Origin: Exiguobacterium flavidum | Lineage (GTDB): Bacteria > Bacillota > Bacilli > Exiguobacteriales > Exiguobacteriaceae | Direction: 5' to 3' | Assembly (NCBI RefSeq): GCF_003344535.1 | Contig: NZ_QPKS01000001.1 | Location: 1 to 64,000 of the forward strand | Length of the DNA: 64,000 nt | Part shown: piece after piece, positions 51,901 through 59,715 of the stretch | Numbering within the stretch: position 1 is the stretch's first letter | How the letters are laid out: every line of letters starts with the position of its first letter | The notes under the pieces: model-generated | The model's database searches: none | What the model was told of the DNA's origin: nothing | What the model saw: only the letters and a program-made list of their open reading frames with translations | Program-made: the position numbers and the translations under genes

Positions 51901-52017
51901 CGCCCCGGTGTTACCCGAGATGACGAACATCGTCCTTCCTTCAAGCTTCATGAAGTCGATCGTCTCGCGGTCCGAGAACGGACCGAAAGCCTGCATCGTC
52001 AGTCGTTCTGGCCGCAT
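48997..52017 (-). CDS. sbcC: nuclease complex ATPase subunit SbcC
   Basis: 1006 residues, full length for a Rad50-like SMC protein. It has Walker A in VISGNTGAGKTTIFDAL, a long coiled coil with the zinc hook CPVCGS near the centre, and the C-terminal signature KTLSGGESFKASLALALGLSE and Walker B ETMFIDEGFGTLD. With SbcD it opens hairpins and trims DNA ends. Its start overlaps the sbcD end by 19 bp. Confidence 0.95.
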   Translation of the reverse strand: MRPERLTMQAFGPFSDRETIDFMKLEGRTMFVISGNTGAGKTTIFDALTFALYGETSGGEREMNDLRSHFAAETLKTEVELEFSLKGERYLIWRQPTQPHPKNKTGIAHEAVLSRYDGSDWKPLATKIPEIKAVIGELLQLDHKQFSQILLLPQNKFRELLIAESKDKLKILKQLFKTEQYGDFQFRLNRKALDLKAKIQETKTKQLAKLEELPLQASWEELTKEDILERFVQLQAEWTAKLGELRTDEAASLEVLRKTEETLRTAETIEAMFVELEQAEADIRSLNDMRPDVDRRRLKLEAALKAVRLEASHGRSKDDMATVERLTTRHSALAKELERLASDERSLSASVRFFEEAGLAIKPKEQRIERLAELIEEEDSRIRMNEELTRLKNDGQRLDPAPFKAKKGVLQQQILEWKKALATHRDVQHQLLLLKEEGFTVKQAERIAQRMEATEGELSRLVARGKQVRNEKQEAEKAYNEAIQAERAHLAVTLAESMKLGDACPVCGSLDHPHKAQASSRAKPPADALQQVYLEKHSAHQELQTNYRSLSAQLQDLEREFDDSARGLPKDAKALREQANRLNEAEKSLLEQAAEREKLERLVEEAERQTAELEQKIAATETQHQEALLEVSRLEARLVAMNRPGEEMLPVDAMKAELARLRSEISEHTEASVEAKKAHEKVTRELQLVNGQAQMIAEEMAQARSKAETSGRMFTEALESEGFADETAFLTALVPRAEREKIERDLKAYDEQLNALTREVDRLGKIALKEGRPALDSLRMELSTVRANTAQATNLRAGAEKEYDQILQLIRAWEALQQEIDAEDARYAVLGDLADAGMGGNAQRMTFETYVQTAYFDEILHAANRHLVRMTSGRFQLERKKEAGNRKKTHGLDLDVFDAYTSQTRHVKTLSGGESFKASLALALGLSEVVQEASGGVSLETMFIDEGFGTLDPESLEQAIETLLSVQASGRMVGVISHVAELKSRVDARIEVRQEKTGSTIEVVLT

Positions 52018-53120
52018 GTCGCTTCCTCCTCCAGTATGTCTTTCATCTTCGATGTCGGTTCCTTCTCACGGACGTCCGCATAGAACTCGAGGAACAGGTC
52101 AGAGATCGATGCGGCCTGAACCTGATCCCGGGTCGCCTGAACCGCCCGACTCGCCTCGCGGACAAGACCTGTCCGCTCGAGGTGTAGAATGTTCGGATAA
52201 ATCCGCTTGAGGGTGCCCATCGGATCGATCAAGGCTTCCGTATCGGTCAGATTGATCTTCAAATAGTCCTCGCGTGCCTGCTCCGCGTAGAAGAGCGGAT
52301 CCGTCAATTCCAGCAGCGTCCCCGTCAACTCACGCAAATCACGTGCTGGTGCGATCGGTTCGAATCGTCTTGAAAAGACGCGCCCGTTCCATTCGAGGAC
52401 GTCGACTCCCTTGACATGCGTCGCTTCTGAAAAAGAATATTTGAGCAGTGAACCGCTATAGCGGACCTTCTCCGAACGAAAGGCGAGCGGATTGTGCAGA
52501 TGGCCGAGTGCCGTGTAGTCGAAGCGCTCAAACAGCGAGGCGCTCACTTGTCCGGCCGTCCCGATGGATAATTGTCGTTCTGAGTCCGTCTCAAGTCCAC
52601 CCGTGACGAAGGCGTGCCCGACCAAAACGTTCGGACCTGTCGCGAATTCGATTTGCTTGATGATGCGCCGCATCGCGTCCTCATGCGTCCGAATGTCCGG
52701 GTCCCCGTATACGTAACGGGCGATTGACGGTTCAGCGAACGGGACGAGATGGAACGTCACGCCTTTGATTTCGACCGCGTCGATCCGCTCAGACAACTTT
52801 CCTGCCAGGTGGAGACCGGAACGCTTCAAAAGGGACGTCGCGAATTGGAGGCGTTCCGCCGAATCATGGTTGCCACTCACCGCGAGCACTGGAATTTTTC
52901 GTTCGAGAATCAGTTCTCCAAGTACTTCGTCGAGCAGTTCTACCGCCTCTGTCGGCGGGATGGCACGATCGTATAGATCGCCTGCGATGACGATCGCATC
53001 CGGCTTCTCCGCGTCCACGAGGGATAGGAAGGCTTCGAGCGCCTTTCGCTGGTTCGAGAGCATCGATTCGCCGTGGACGATTTTGCCGAGATGCCAGTCT
53101 GCCGTATGGATCCACTTCAT
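51999..53120 (-). CDS. sbcD: nuclease complex subunit SbcD
   Basis: 373 residues, Mre11-like phosphodiesterase. Metal motifs: MKWIHTADWHLGK, AIVIAGDLYDRA, VSGNHDSAERL and ALGHLHNP. First gene of the sbcDC operon, divergent from msrA. The 160-bp gap to msrA shows no operator I can recognise. Confidence 0.95.
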   Translation of the reverse strand: MKWIHTADWHLGKIVHGESMLSNQRKALEAFLSLVDAEKPDAIVIAGDLYDRAIPPTEAVELLDEVLGELILERKIPVLAVSGNHDSAERLQFATSLLKRSGLHLAGKLSERIDAVEIKGVTFHLVPFAEPSIARYVYGDPDIRTHEDAMRRIIKQIEFATGPNVLVGHAFVTGGLETDSERQLSIGTAGQVSASLFERFDYTALGHLHNPLAFRSEKVRYSGSLLKYSFSEATHVKGVDVLEWNGRVFSRRFEPIAPARDLRELTGTLLELTDPLFYAEQAREDYLKINLTDTEALIDPMGTLKRIYPNILHLERTGLVREASRAVQATRDQVQAASISDLFLEFYADVREKEPTSKMKDILEEEATCGQND

Positions 53121-53280
53121 TAAGTCACCCTCATTTCTTGAATTAGTATCGTGCCATTATTTTACCATTCTTTCTTATTCCGCGTCTTTTTCAGACGAAT
53201 CGCCTCACATATGTTGCACTCGACGACGGCAATCGGTAAACTGTAAGAAAATTTCTAATATTTTAAGGGGGATTCCATTC

Positions 53281-53751
53281 ATGAAGACTGCATTATTCGG
53301 TGGAGGTTGTTTTTGGGAGGTCGAAGAAGTGTTTCGCGCTCTTGACGGTGTGATCGATACGGAGGTCGGTTTCGCAGGCGGGGATGTCGACGCCCCGAGC
53401 TATGAGCTCGTCTATACGGACTCGACTGGCCATGCGGAAGTCGTCAAGATCGATTTCGACGAGGAGAAGGTCTCATATGAGGCGTTGCTCGAAATCTTTT
53501 TCTCGAACCACAATCCGACTGAACTCAACCGGCAAGGCGAGGATGTCGGTACCCGTTACCGCTCAGTCGTCTTCTTCTATGATGAAGAACAGCGTACAAA
53601 AGCGCAGGAAGCGAAGGATGCGCTCGCAAACAGCGGTCGTTTCAAACGTCCGATCGTCACATTGATCGAGCCTGCAGCCCCGTTCTTCAAGGCCGAGGAA
53701 TATCACCAGAAATACTTCCATAAAAAAGGCATCAACTCGTGCTCCATCTGA
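53281..53751 (+). CDS. msrA: peptide methionine-S-sulfoxide reductase A
   Basis: 156 residues. Catalytic motif FGGGCFWEVEEVF, followed by GFAGG and HNPTELNRQGEDVGTRYRS, as in MsrA. It reduces the S-epimer of oxidised Met using thioredoxin. The final Cys in INSCSI may be the resolving residue. AGGGGG 9 nt upstream. Confidence 0.95.
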   Translation: MKTALFGGGCFWEVEEVFRALDGVIDTEVGFAGGDVDAPSYELVYTDSTGHAEVVKIDFDEEKVSYEALLEIFFSNHNPTELNRQGEDVGTRYRSVVFFYDEEQRTKAQEAKDALANSGRFKRPIVTLIEPAAPFFKAEEYHQKYFHKKGINSCSI

Positions 53752-53786
53752 TATCAATTTGACCGGCCTTCTCGCCTGGCTGAATT

Positions 53787-53808
53787 CCAGACATCCAGTC
53801 TGGTTTTT
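53787..53808 (+). terminator. terminator after msrA
   Basis: CCAGAC/GTCTGG stem with five T; a larger ACCGGC...GCCGGT pairing encloses it and ends in eight T near 53837. Confidence 0.7.
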
Positions 53809-53922
53809 CGGACAGGCCGAAGTGCCGGTTTTTTTTCATTTCCTCTTGCAATGAAGGTCAGATAGGTATAGGTTTTAGGTGTCAACAATTGCCAGGTTCA
53901 TATAATCGAAGGAGGAAGTGTC

Positions 53923-54750
53923 ATGAGACGTCGTCATCTGTTGTTCCTCATCCCAGTCCTTGGCCTGATACTTTTTTACCGCTCGATTCGCATGCCTGTC
54001 TGCCGATGTTTCCAAAAAACGGTCGACTCACGGATCCGTGACGCCGCGATCACGGATCGCACGATCGAGGAAACTGATCTAGAGGATTTGCCCAAAGTCG
54101 TAAAGCGCTATTTTCATGCCAATCATTATGTCGGTGCCCAGTTCTTTCAATATTCCCACACCCTCTACTTTCCGGTCTCGTTCATCCTCAACGGGGATAA
54201 ACGAATCAAGATGGATTACGAGCATTACAACTTCATCGCCGGTCCTGAACGCTTTGCCCGGATGACCACCTCGCTTTACGGATTGCCGTTCGAGGGAGTG
54301 GATGCTTATCAGGCGGGCATTGGTGAAATGGTCGGTCGCCTTGGTGGAGTCATCCCGATGTTCGATGTGAAGGGCCGGGAAATGGACCAGTCGGCCCTCG
54401 TGACGTGTCTTGCGGAGTCGATTTTCCTTCCATCTTTCCTGCTCAGCCCGAACATCACCTGGACCGAGCTTGACGATCATCGTGCAAGAGCGGAACTTAC
54501 GCAGGACGGGCTATCCGTCAAGGGGACATTCACCTTCAATGAGCATCATGAACTAATCCGCTTCGAAACCGAGGACCGTTACATGGAGAAAAATGGTGAG
54601 TTCCTGAAAATACCATGGGTCGTGTCGGTTACCAATCACCGTGCAGTAAAAGGATTGAAGTTCCCGACCCGTGTCACTGCCGCGTGGATTACACCAGACG
54701 GACGACAGACCTACTTCGACGGCAGGATTCGTAAGCTGACTTTACAGTAA
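53923..54750 (+). CDS. DUF6544-like membrane-anchored protein
   Basis: 275 residues. A single N-terminal hydrophobic helix (HLLFLIPVLGLILFYRSI) is followed by a soluble domain with GQxxL-like beta strands (FHANHYVGAQFFQYSHTLYF; LTQDGLSVKGTFTFNEHHELIRFET). The pattern resembles the DUF6544 family. Function unknown. AAGGAGGAAG ribosome site. Confidence 0.72.
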   Translation: MRRRHLLFLIPVLGLILFYRSIRMPVCRCFQKTVDSRIRDAAITDRTIEETDLEDLPKVVKRYFHANHYVGAQFFQYSHTLYFPVSFILNGDKRIKMDYEHYNFIAGPERFARMTTSLYGLPFEGVDAYQAGIGEMVGRLGGVIPMFDVKGREMDQSALVTCLAESIFLPSFLLSPNITWTELDDHRARAELTQDGLSVKGTFTFNEHHELIRFETEDRYMEKNGEFLKIPWVVSVTNHRAVKGLKFPTRVTAAWITPDGRQTYFDGRIRKLTLQ

Positions 54751-54773
54751 GGCTCGTCATACTGCAAAACAGA

Positions 54774-54810
54774 AGAGGAGAGCGTCCGAAGTTATTGGAC
54801 GCTCTCCTCT
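54774..54810. terminator. bidirectional terminator
   Basis: 14-bp perfect stem (54774-54787 with 54797-54810). Confidence 0.85.
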
Positions 54811-54836
54811 TTCTGTTTTCATCCCGTTTTTTTGTA

Positions 54837-55247
54837 TTATTTTCTTGCATGTTTATTCGTATCGGTCTTTGGATGGTTCCGGTGTCTAAGCCTGTTCAAT
54901 GAACCAATCAATGAGACCGATCCACCAATCAATGCTCCGACAAGCATCCCTTTTTTGAATGTTCTATTGCCTTGAGGAGTCTCTCCCTCATTATGATCAA
55001 AGAGCAGTTCAATAGGAGCGACTTTCGCTTCCACCTCTTCATAGCGTTTAGCCGTCTCATGCGAGGTGGCATCCCTGCTCTCGACACTGCAGGGAGAAAG
55101 AAAGAACGGATTCAGGTTCGTCCGGTATCGATCTGGATTCCAGTTCTGTCTCGGTTCTTGGACCGCACTTGTATCCTGTTCTCCTTCATCGACCTTGGCT
55201 ACGGTAAGGAGCTCATCTTCTCGATCCATATCGGGATTGATGTTCAT
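54837..55247 (-). CDS. hypothetical protein with one membrane helix
   Basis: 136 residues. An acidic N-terminal half is followed by one helix near the C-terminus (KKGMLVGALIGGSVSLIGSL) and a basic tail (HRNHPKTDTNKHARK). This resembles the shape of YtxH-like stress proteins but without clear homology. GGAG 8 nt before ATG 55247. Divergent from the HTH/F1-beta-like gene, sharing its 209-bp regulatory gap. Confidence 0.7.
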   Translation of the reverse strand: MNINPDMDREDELLTVAKVDEGEQDTSAVQEPRQNWNPDRYRTNLNPFFLSPCSVESRDATSHETAKRYEEVEAKVAPIELLFDHNEGETPQGNRTFKKGMLVGALIGGSVSLIGSLNRLRHRNHPKTDTNKHARK

Positions 55248-55370
55248 CGCTATCACTCCTTTTTCTGTGCAGATTCAAACAAACCCCAAAATCCCTCTTG
55301 ATTATCCATTTACCTCTTTTTCAATAATAATAAACATCTATTGATCATTTCTTCATACAGAACAGGATTT

Positions 55371-55384
55371 GTAATTAAAATTAC
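55371..55384. promoter_or_regulatory. operator dyad A
   Basis: GTAATTAAAATTAC, a 5-bp inverted repeat GTAAT/ATTAC followed by TTTAAAG; nearly the same as dyad B. Confidence 0.6.
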
Positions 55385-55416
55385 TTTAAAGAGAAATTTC
55401 CTTATTGCATTCAACA

Positions 55417-55430
55417 GTAATTTTGATTAC
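55417..55430. promoter_or_regulatory. operator dyad B
   Basis: GTAATTTTGATTAC followed by TCTTTAA, 46 bp from dyad A and 26 bp before the start codon of the HTH/F1-beta-like gene. It overlaps a weak promoter (TTGCAT-N17-TACTCT), consistent with autorepression. Confidence 0.6.
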
Positions 55431-55456
55431 TCTTTAAGGTAAGGGGGGGATGATGA

Positions 55457-56506
55457 ATGGATGACCTTCAATTGAATGTCCGCTTACTCAGATCACGTGT
55501 ACCAAATCTAACGGTAGCTGCCAAGGGGGCTGGACTCCGCCCGGCCACTGTCTCGAATCTTTGCACGGGAAAGATACCTGTCGGACGGGCAGAGGTAAGA
55601 ACGATCGTCACACTCGCGACGCTCGCTAAATGCAGTCTTGACGAACTGATCATCAGAGGGGAGAAGAAGGATATGATACAAACCAACATCAAAACGCTTG
55701 ATTTGTTTGCGCCTATCGTAAAAGGGGGCACGGTCGGCTTGATTGCCCGACCGAAGATGGGACAGCTTGTCGTCCTGATCGAACTATTCCATCGCCTGAA
55801 AAAAGAAGGCCTCCGTACGATCTTACTCTCGCCGGAAAATCATCACCCAGAAATCGAGGATCTTGTAGATCTTTCAGACATAACGGCCCGTTCCATCGAT
55901 GAGGCTATCCGTGCCCTCTCCGATCTTTCGCGCGAAAATGATGTCCTGTTCGTCGCCGACCGTTCTCACGTCGTATCGGGAGATTTATATGATCTCGAGG
56001 CCGCTCTTCCGGAACACAGCAAGGATAGGATCACGACCTTCCTGCTCGACTTGACTGGCGGCGCAATGGATGAAGAGCTGCCTTACGGACCGCTAGACAC
56101 CGTTTGGCATTTCGATCCTGACTTGAGCGCACGTCACCTCTATCCGGCCGTCAATCCGGTCCTGTCGACTTCCTCGTTGCTCGAAGGCGGACTTCTCGAC
56201 CCGCAGCATGTCACTTTGAAGCTCGAGGCGCAAAAGTTGCTCCGCCGTTACCGGGAGCTCCGCTCAATCGTACAAGTACGTGGAATAGATGGTATTCCGT
56301 CGTCAGATCAATCAGTCTACGCCCGCGGCGAACGACTTGAAGCCTATCTGACCCAGCCATTCTATGTCGCGGAAGACTTCACGGGAATCAAGGGAGAGTC
56401 CGTCTCGTTCGACGAGACCGCCCGCGATGTCCGGAAAATCCTTGACGGCAGTGCGGACAGCCTTCCCGTCAAGTCGCTTGCATTCACTGGACAGCTCAGC
56501 ATATGA
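55457..56506 (+). CDS. XRE-type HTH fused to a degenerate F1-ATPase beta-like domain
   Basis: 349 residues. Residues 1-70 look like a Cro/CI-type HTH (TVAAKGAGLRPATVSNLCTGK...LATLAKCSLDELI). From residue 74 the protein follows ATP-synthase beta: LDLFAPIVKGGTVGL, DVLFVADRS at the Walker B place, LYPAVNPVLSTSSLL, LLRRYRELRSIV and LTQPFYVAEDFTG. The P-loop reads ARPKMGQLV instead of GGAGVGKTV and the catalytic GER motif is lost, so ATP hydrolysis is unlikely. AAGGGGGGG lies 7 nt before the start. Probably a DNA-binding regulator with a nucleotide-sensor or scaffold domain. Confidence 0.82.
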   Translation: MDDLQLNVRLLRSRVPNLTVAAKGAGLRPATVSNLCTGKIPVGRAEVRTIVTLATLAKCSLDELIIRGEKKDMIQTNIKTLDLFAPIVKGGTVGLIARPKMGQLVVLIELFHRLKKEGLRTILLSPENHHPEIEDLVDLSDITARSIDEAIRALSDLSRENDVLFVADRSHVVSGDLYDLEAALPEHSKDRITTFLLDLTGGAMDEELPYGPLDTVWHFDPDLSARHLYPAVNPVLSTSSLLEGGLLDPQHVTLKLEAQKLLRRYRELRSIVQVRGIDGIPSSDQSVYARGERLEAYLTQPFYVAEDFTGIKGESVSFDETARDVRKILDGSADSLPVKSLAFTGQLSI

Positions 56507-56509
56507 CAC

Positions 56510-56544
56510 AAAGAGGCGGCATCCGGGTGGGTGCCGCCTCTTTT
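56510..56544. terminator. bidirectional terminator
   Basis: 12-bp stem AAAGAGGCGGCA/TGCCGCCTCTTT between convergent genes. Confidence 0.87.
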
Positions 56545-56549
56545 CGCCG

Positions 56550-57782
56550 TTATCTCGTTCTTCCGATCAGTTGCTCGGTCTGTTCGACAAGTGTCGAAGC
56601 CGCCTCCGTCGAAGCCGCCTCCGTCAAATCATACTTCTGTTTGACGCGGATGATCCGGAGCACCTTCTCGTCCAGTTCGCTCGCAGGGAGTTCCCCGTTT
56701 TCGACCGATTCCTTGATGGAGTGGATGAGCGACTCTCTGCTCTCGCTCGAAGCGTTCGAGAACATGACCATGTCCGTCCCGGCAAGCAGAGAGGTCAGTG
56801 CTGCTTCTTCCGTCCCGTACGATTCCGAAATCGCCCCCATCGCAAGGTCGTCCGTGATGACTACCCCATCGAATCCGAGGTCGTCGCGCAACAATCCGCC
56901 GACGATTTTCTTCGACAGAGAGGACGGCTTCTCAGGATCGAGGACCGGATAGAGGATATGGGCGACCATCACGACGTCCGCCCCGGCAGAAATCGCCTTT
57001 CGAAATGGTACGAGTTCCATTTCTTCGATCTGTTTTCGCGACTTCGATATTTTCGGCAGGCTCACGTGCGAGTCGACCGTCGTATCGCCGTGCCCCGGGA
57101 AATGCTTGACGACCGGAACGACGTCCGCTTCAGCAAGTCCTCGCATCCAGGCGATGCCGAGCCTTGCAACGGCCTCTGGATCCGAACTGAGCGCGCGGTC
57201 CCCGATGATCGGATTACCGGGATTGCTGTTGACATCGAGCACCGGGGCGAAGTCCATGTTGAATCCGAAGTGGCTCGTCGTCGTAGCGAGACCTGATCCG
57301 ATGTCATATGCCAGCCGTTCGTCATTTTTCGCCCCGACGACTGCCGCTGCCGGAAACTTCGGTATAGGGGCAGGCAACCGCGTCACTCTGCCCCCCTCTT
57401 CATCGACACCGACGAATAACGGGAAGGGAGCTTCGTTCGCCTGATGGATCGCATTGACGAGTTGTTTCAATTGCCGTTCGTCCGACACGTTGCCCCCAAG
57501 CACGAGGACGCCGCCGACACCATTTCGAATCATCTCCGTATCCTCGGGCGTCAATTTCGTCCCGTCGACCCCGACATAAAGCAGCTGTTCGATTTTTTCT
57601 TCCTGATCCATCCTGCTGAGTGCTTCTTCGGCAGGATCTTTTGTTTCTTCTGTCTCCTTCGCTCGTTCGACTGTCGGCTCTCTTTTCTTCGTCCCGTTGT
57701 TCTCACTCTTCTTCTCGTTCACTTGTTCATTCCCGCAAGCCGCTAGCAACAGCATGCTGAAGATCAGTATGATTCGTTTCAC
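56550..57782 (-). CDS. GH3-family beta-N-acetylhexosaminidase-like lipoprotein
   Basis: 410 residues. Lipobox LLLAACG gives a surface lipoprotein. A charged linker follows, then the GH3 domain with KHFPGHGDTTVDSH (the NagZ-type acid/base His-Asp dyad) and nucleophile Asp in GVVITDDLAMGAI. It would release GlcNAc from wall fragments or muropeptides. The C-terminus has a short tandem duplication (TEAASTEAAS; 15-bp DNA repeat near 56597-56626). Confidence 0.9.
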   Translation of the reverse strand: MKRIILIFSMLLLAACGNEQVNEKKSENNGTKKREPTVERAKETEETKDPAEEALSRMDQEEKIEQLLYVGVDGTKLTPEDTEMIRNGVGGVLVLGGNVSDERQLKQLVNAIHQANEAPFPLFVGVDEEGGRVTRLPAPIPKFPAAAVVGAKNDERLAYDIGSGLATTTSHFGFNMDFAPVLDVNSNPGNPIIGDRALSSDPEAVARLGIAWMRGLAEADVVPVVKHFPGHGDTTVDSHVSLPKISKSRKQIEEMELVPFRKAISAGADVVMVAHILYPVLDPEKPSSLSKKIVGGLLRDDLGFDGVVITDDLAMGAISESYGTEEAALTSLLAGTDMVMFSNASSESRESLIHSIKESVENGELPASELDEKVLRIIRVKQKYDLTEAASTEAASTLVEQTEQLIGRTR

Positions 57783-57827
57783 CTTTTCACCATTCCTTCA
57801 CTGGATTTCTCCAGCTATCATACCATT

Positions 57828-58253
57828 TCAGAGCTTGCGTTCACTCTTGATTCCATTGATCGAGTAGAAGGCGGTGATTTCGGCGTTCAACGAGTGGGCG
57901 ACGGAGCAATACTTCTCCTTCGAGAGCTCGATCGCGCGGATGACCTTCTCTTCAGGCAAGTCGCCTTCGAACCGGTAGTGGAGTGAAATTTCCGTAAAAC
58001 GTTTCGGGTGCTCAGCAGCGCGTTCCCCCTCTATGTCCATCTCGAACGAGGTCGGCTCAAGGCGCATCTTCTTCAAGATCGAGATGATGTCCATCCCCGT
58101 ACATCCGGCTACGGCGTGAAGGACCAGCTCCGTCGGTCTCGGACCCGTATTCATCCCTCCGAACTCAGGTGCGGAATCCATTTTGAGTAGATGTCCGGTA
58201 GCCGTCTCTCCTGAAAATGCCATGTTCTTATCCCATCTCACTGTCGCTTGCAT
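57828..58253 (-). CDS. OsmC-family peroxiredoxin-like protein
   Basis: 141 residues. The two OsmC cysteines are in AVAGCTGMDII and KEKYCSVAHSL. The family reduces organic hydroperoxides in the cytosol; the short YhfA/OsmC form is uncharacterised in detail. ATG 58253, with GGGAG 8 nt upstream, is preferred over GTG 58256. Confidence 0.88.
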   Translation of the reverse strand: MQATVRWDKNMAFSGETATGHLLKMDSAPEFGGMNTGPRPTELVLHAVAGCTGMDIISILKKMRLEPTSFEMDIEGERAAEHPKRFTEISLHYRFEGDLPEEKVIRAIELSKEKYCSVAHSLNAEITAFYSINGIKSERKL

Positions 58254-58379
58254 CACTCACACTCCCTTTCGTGTATATCCCTTCCTATTCCCGAAACACC
58301 ATCTTCTTCACCGTATCTCGATTATTTCTGATTTTTCGGACTGTTGTTTCCCGAATTGCTCGGAGTTTCCTTCCCCGAT

Positions 58380-58410
58380 AGATTCATGCTACTCTGAAAG
58401 GCGTGAATCT
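58380..58410 (+). promoter_or_regulatory. 10-bp dyad upstream of the MFS gene
   Basis: AGATTCATGC (58380-58389) pairs with GCGTGAATCT (58401-58410), one G-U pair; either an operator or a leader hairpin. The rest of 58254-58450 shows no gene. Confidence 0.45.
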
Positions 58411-58450
58411 AACGCATGGGGACATGCCTTTTAAGAAGTGGGGAATCATC

Positions 58451-59656
58451 TTGAACCAATTACAACATCATACAGAACAAGGACAGGAACGCTTGACGCG
58501 TGCACATTGGTTTTTGATCGCGACGCTGTCGATGCTGACCTTCGTCCTCGGTACGAGCGAATTCGTCATCGTCGGCATCCTGAACGAGATTGCCGGCAGC
58601 CTGAACATCACGATTCCGAAAGCCGGTACGCTCGTTTCCGGATTCGCCCTCTCGTTTGCGATCGGGACGCCGATCGTCATGTCACTGACCGGACGGCTTC
58701 AAAAACGTAAACTGATGCTCGGCTTGATCAGTCTGTTCATCGTACTTAATCTGTTAAGCGCGTTATCCGGCGGCTATGCACTGCTTCTTGCGACACGACT
58801 GATGACTGCAATCGTCACAGGCGTCTTGATCTCACTCGCGATGCTCGTCGCAAGCGAGAGCGTACCACTCTCTAAGCGCGGCGTCGCGGTGTCGTTCATC
58901 TTCGGAGGATTTACGATGGCGAACGTCTTCGGCGTGCCGCTAGGGACGTTGATCGGTCAGACGGCCGGTTGGCAATCCACCTTCCTGTTGACGACAGCTC
59001 TCGGTGCAGTCGCGTTCGCAGGAGTCTACAGAGTCGTACCTTACGGGCTCTCTTCAGGTTCGAGTTCCCTCAAGGATCAGCTGATGCTGCTCGCGCACCC
59101 TCGGATCCTGATCGCCTTCTTCATCCCGGCACTCGGCTTCGGCGCGACTTATGCCGTCTTCACCTATCTCGTTCCGATTCTCTCGGGAAAGATCGGTCTT
59201 GCGGATGAATGGATCAGCCCTGCACTCTTCCTATACGGGATCGTCTCGATCTTCAGCAACCTGCTTGCCGGGAAGATCGCGTCAAGAAATGCAATCGGAC
59301 GTCTGCGCTTCGTCTTCCTCATCCAGGGAATCGTCTTAGCAGCCCTATACTTCTCTTCCCGTGATTTCACGTTCGGCTTGATCAATATCGCACTCATGTC
59401 GCTGATGGCGATACTGCTGACGACATCGACGCAGCTTTATCTGATCGACTTGGCCGATAAGTTCAATCCGGATGCGAAAGGACTTGCCGCCTCGCTCATG
59501 CCTGTCGCAAGCAATGTCGGCATCGCCTTCGGTTCTGCGCTTGGCGGTTTCGTCGTCGCAAATGGACCGTTGATGAACGTCGCCTGGGTCGGCGGTCTCG
59601 TAGCTTTCGCTGCCGCAGCTTTGACAGCGATCAGTTATCGCCTCGACCGGAAGTGA
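58451..59656 (+). CDS. MFS transporter (DHA1/AraJ-like efflux)
   Basis: About 401 residues, twelve predicted helices. MLTFVLGTSEFVIVGIL, then SGFALSFAIGTPIVM and GRLQKRKLMLGL between helices 2 and 3, and RLMTAIVTGVLISLAM are typical of DHA1 drug/sugar efflux proteins. The substrate is unknown. TTG 58451 has GGGGA 6-7 nt upstream; ATG 58424 is an alternative. Confidence 0.85.
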   Translation: MNQLQHHTEQGQERLTRAHWFLIATLSMLTFVLGTSEFVIVGILNEIAGSLNITIPKAGTLVSGFALSFAIGTPIVMSLTGRLQKRKLMLGLISLFIVLNLLSALSGGYALLLATRLMTAIVTGVLISLAMLVASESVPLSKRGVAVSFIFGGFTMANVFGVPLGTLIGQTAGWQSTFLLTTALGAVAFAGVYRVVPYGLSSGSSSLKDQLMLLAHPRILIAFFIPALGFGATYAVFTYLVPILSGKIGLADEWISPALFLYGIVSIFSNLLAGKIASRNAIGRLRFVFLIQGIVLAALYFSSRDFTFGLINIALMSLMAILLTTSTQLYLIDLADKFNPDAKGLAASLMPVASNVGIAFGSALGGFVVANGPLMNVAWVGGLVAFAAAALTAISYRLDRK

Positions 59657-59674
59657 TTTTTTCTGAAATACTGC

Positions 59675-59713
59675 AAGAAGATCGAAGCCACCCGGCTCCG
59701 ATCTTCTTTTTTT
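59675..59713. terminator. bidirectional terminator
   Basis: Stem 59675-59689 with 59694-59708 (one mismatch) and a T-run, between convergent genes. Confidence 0.85.
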
Positions 59714-59715
59714 GT

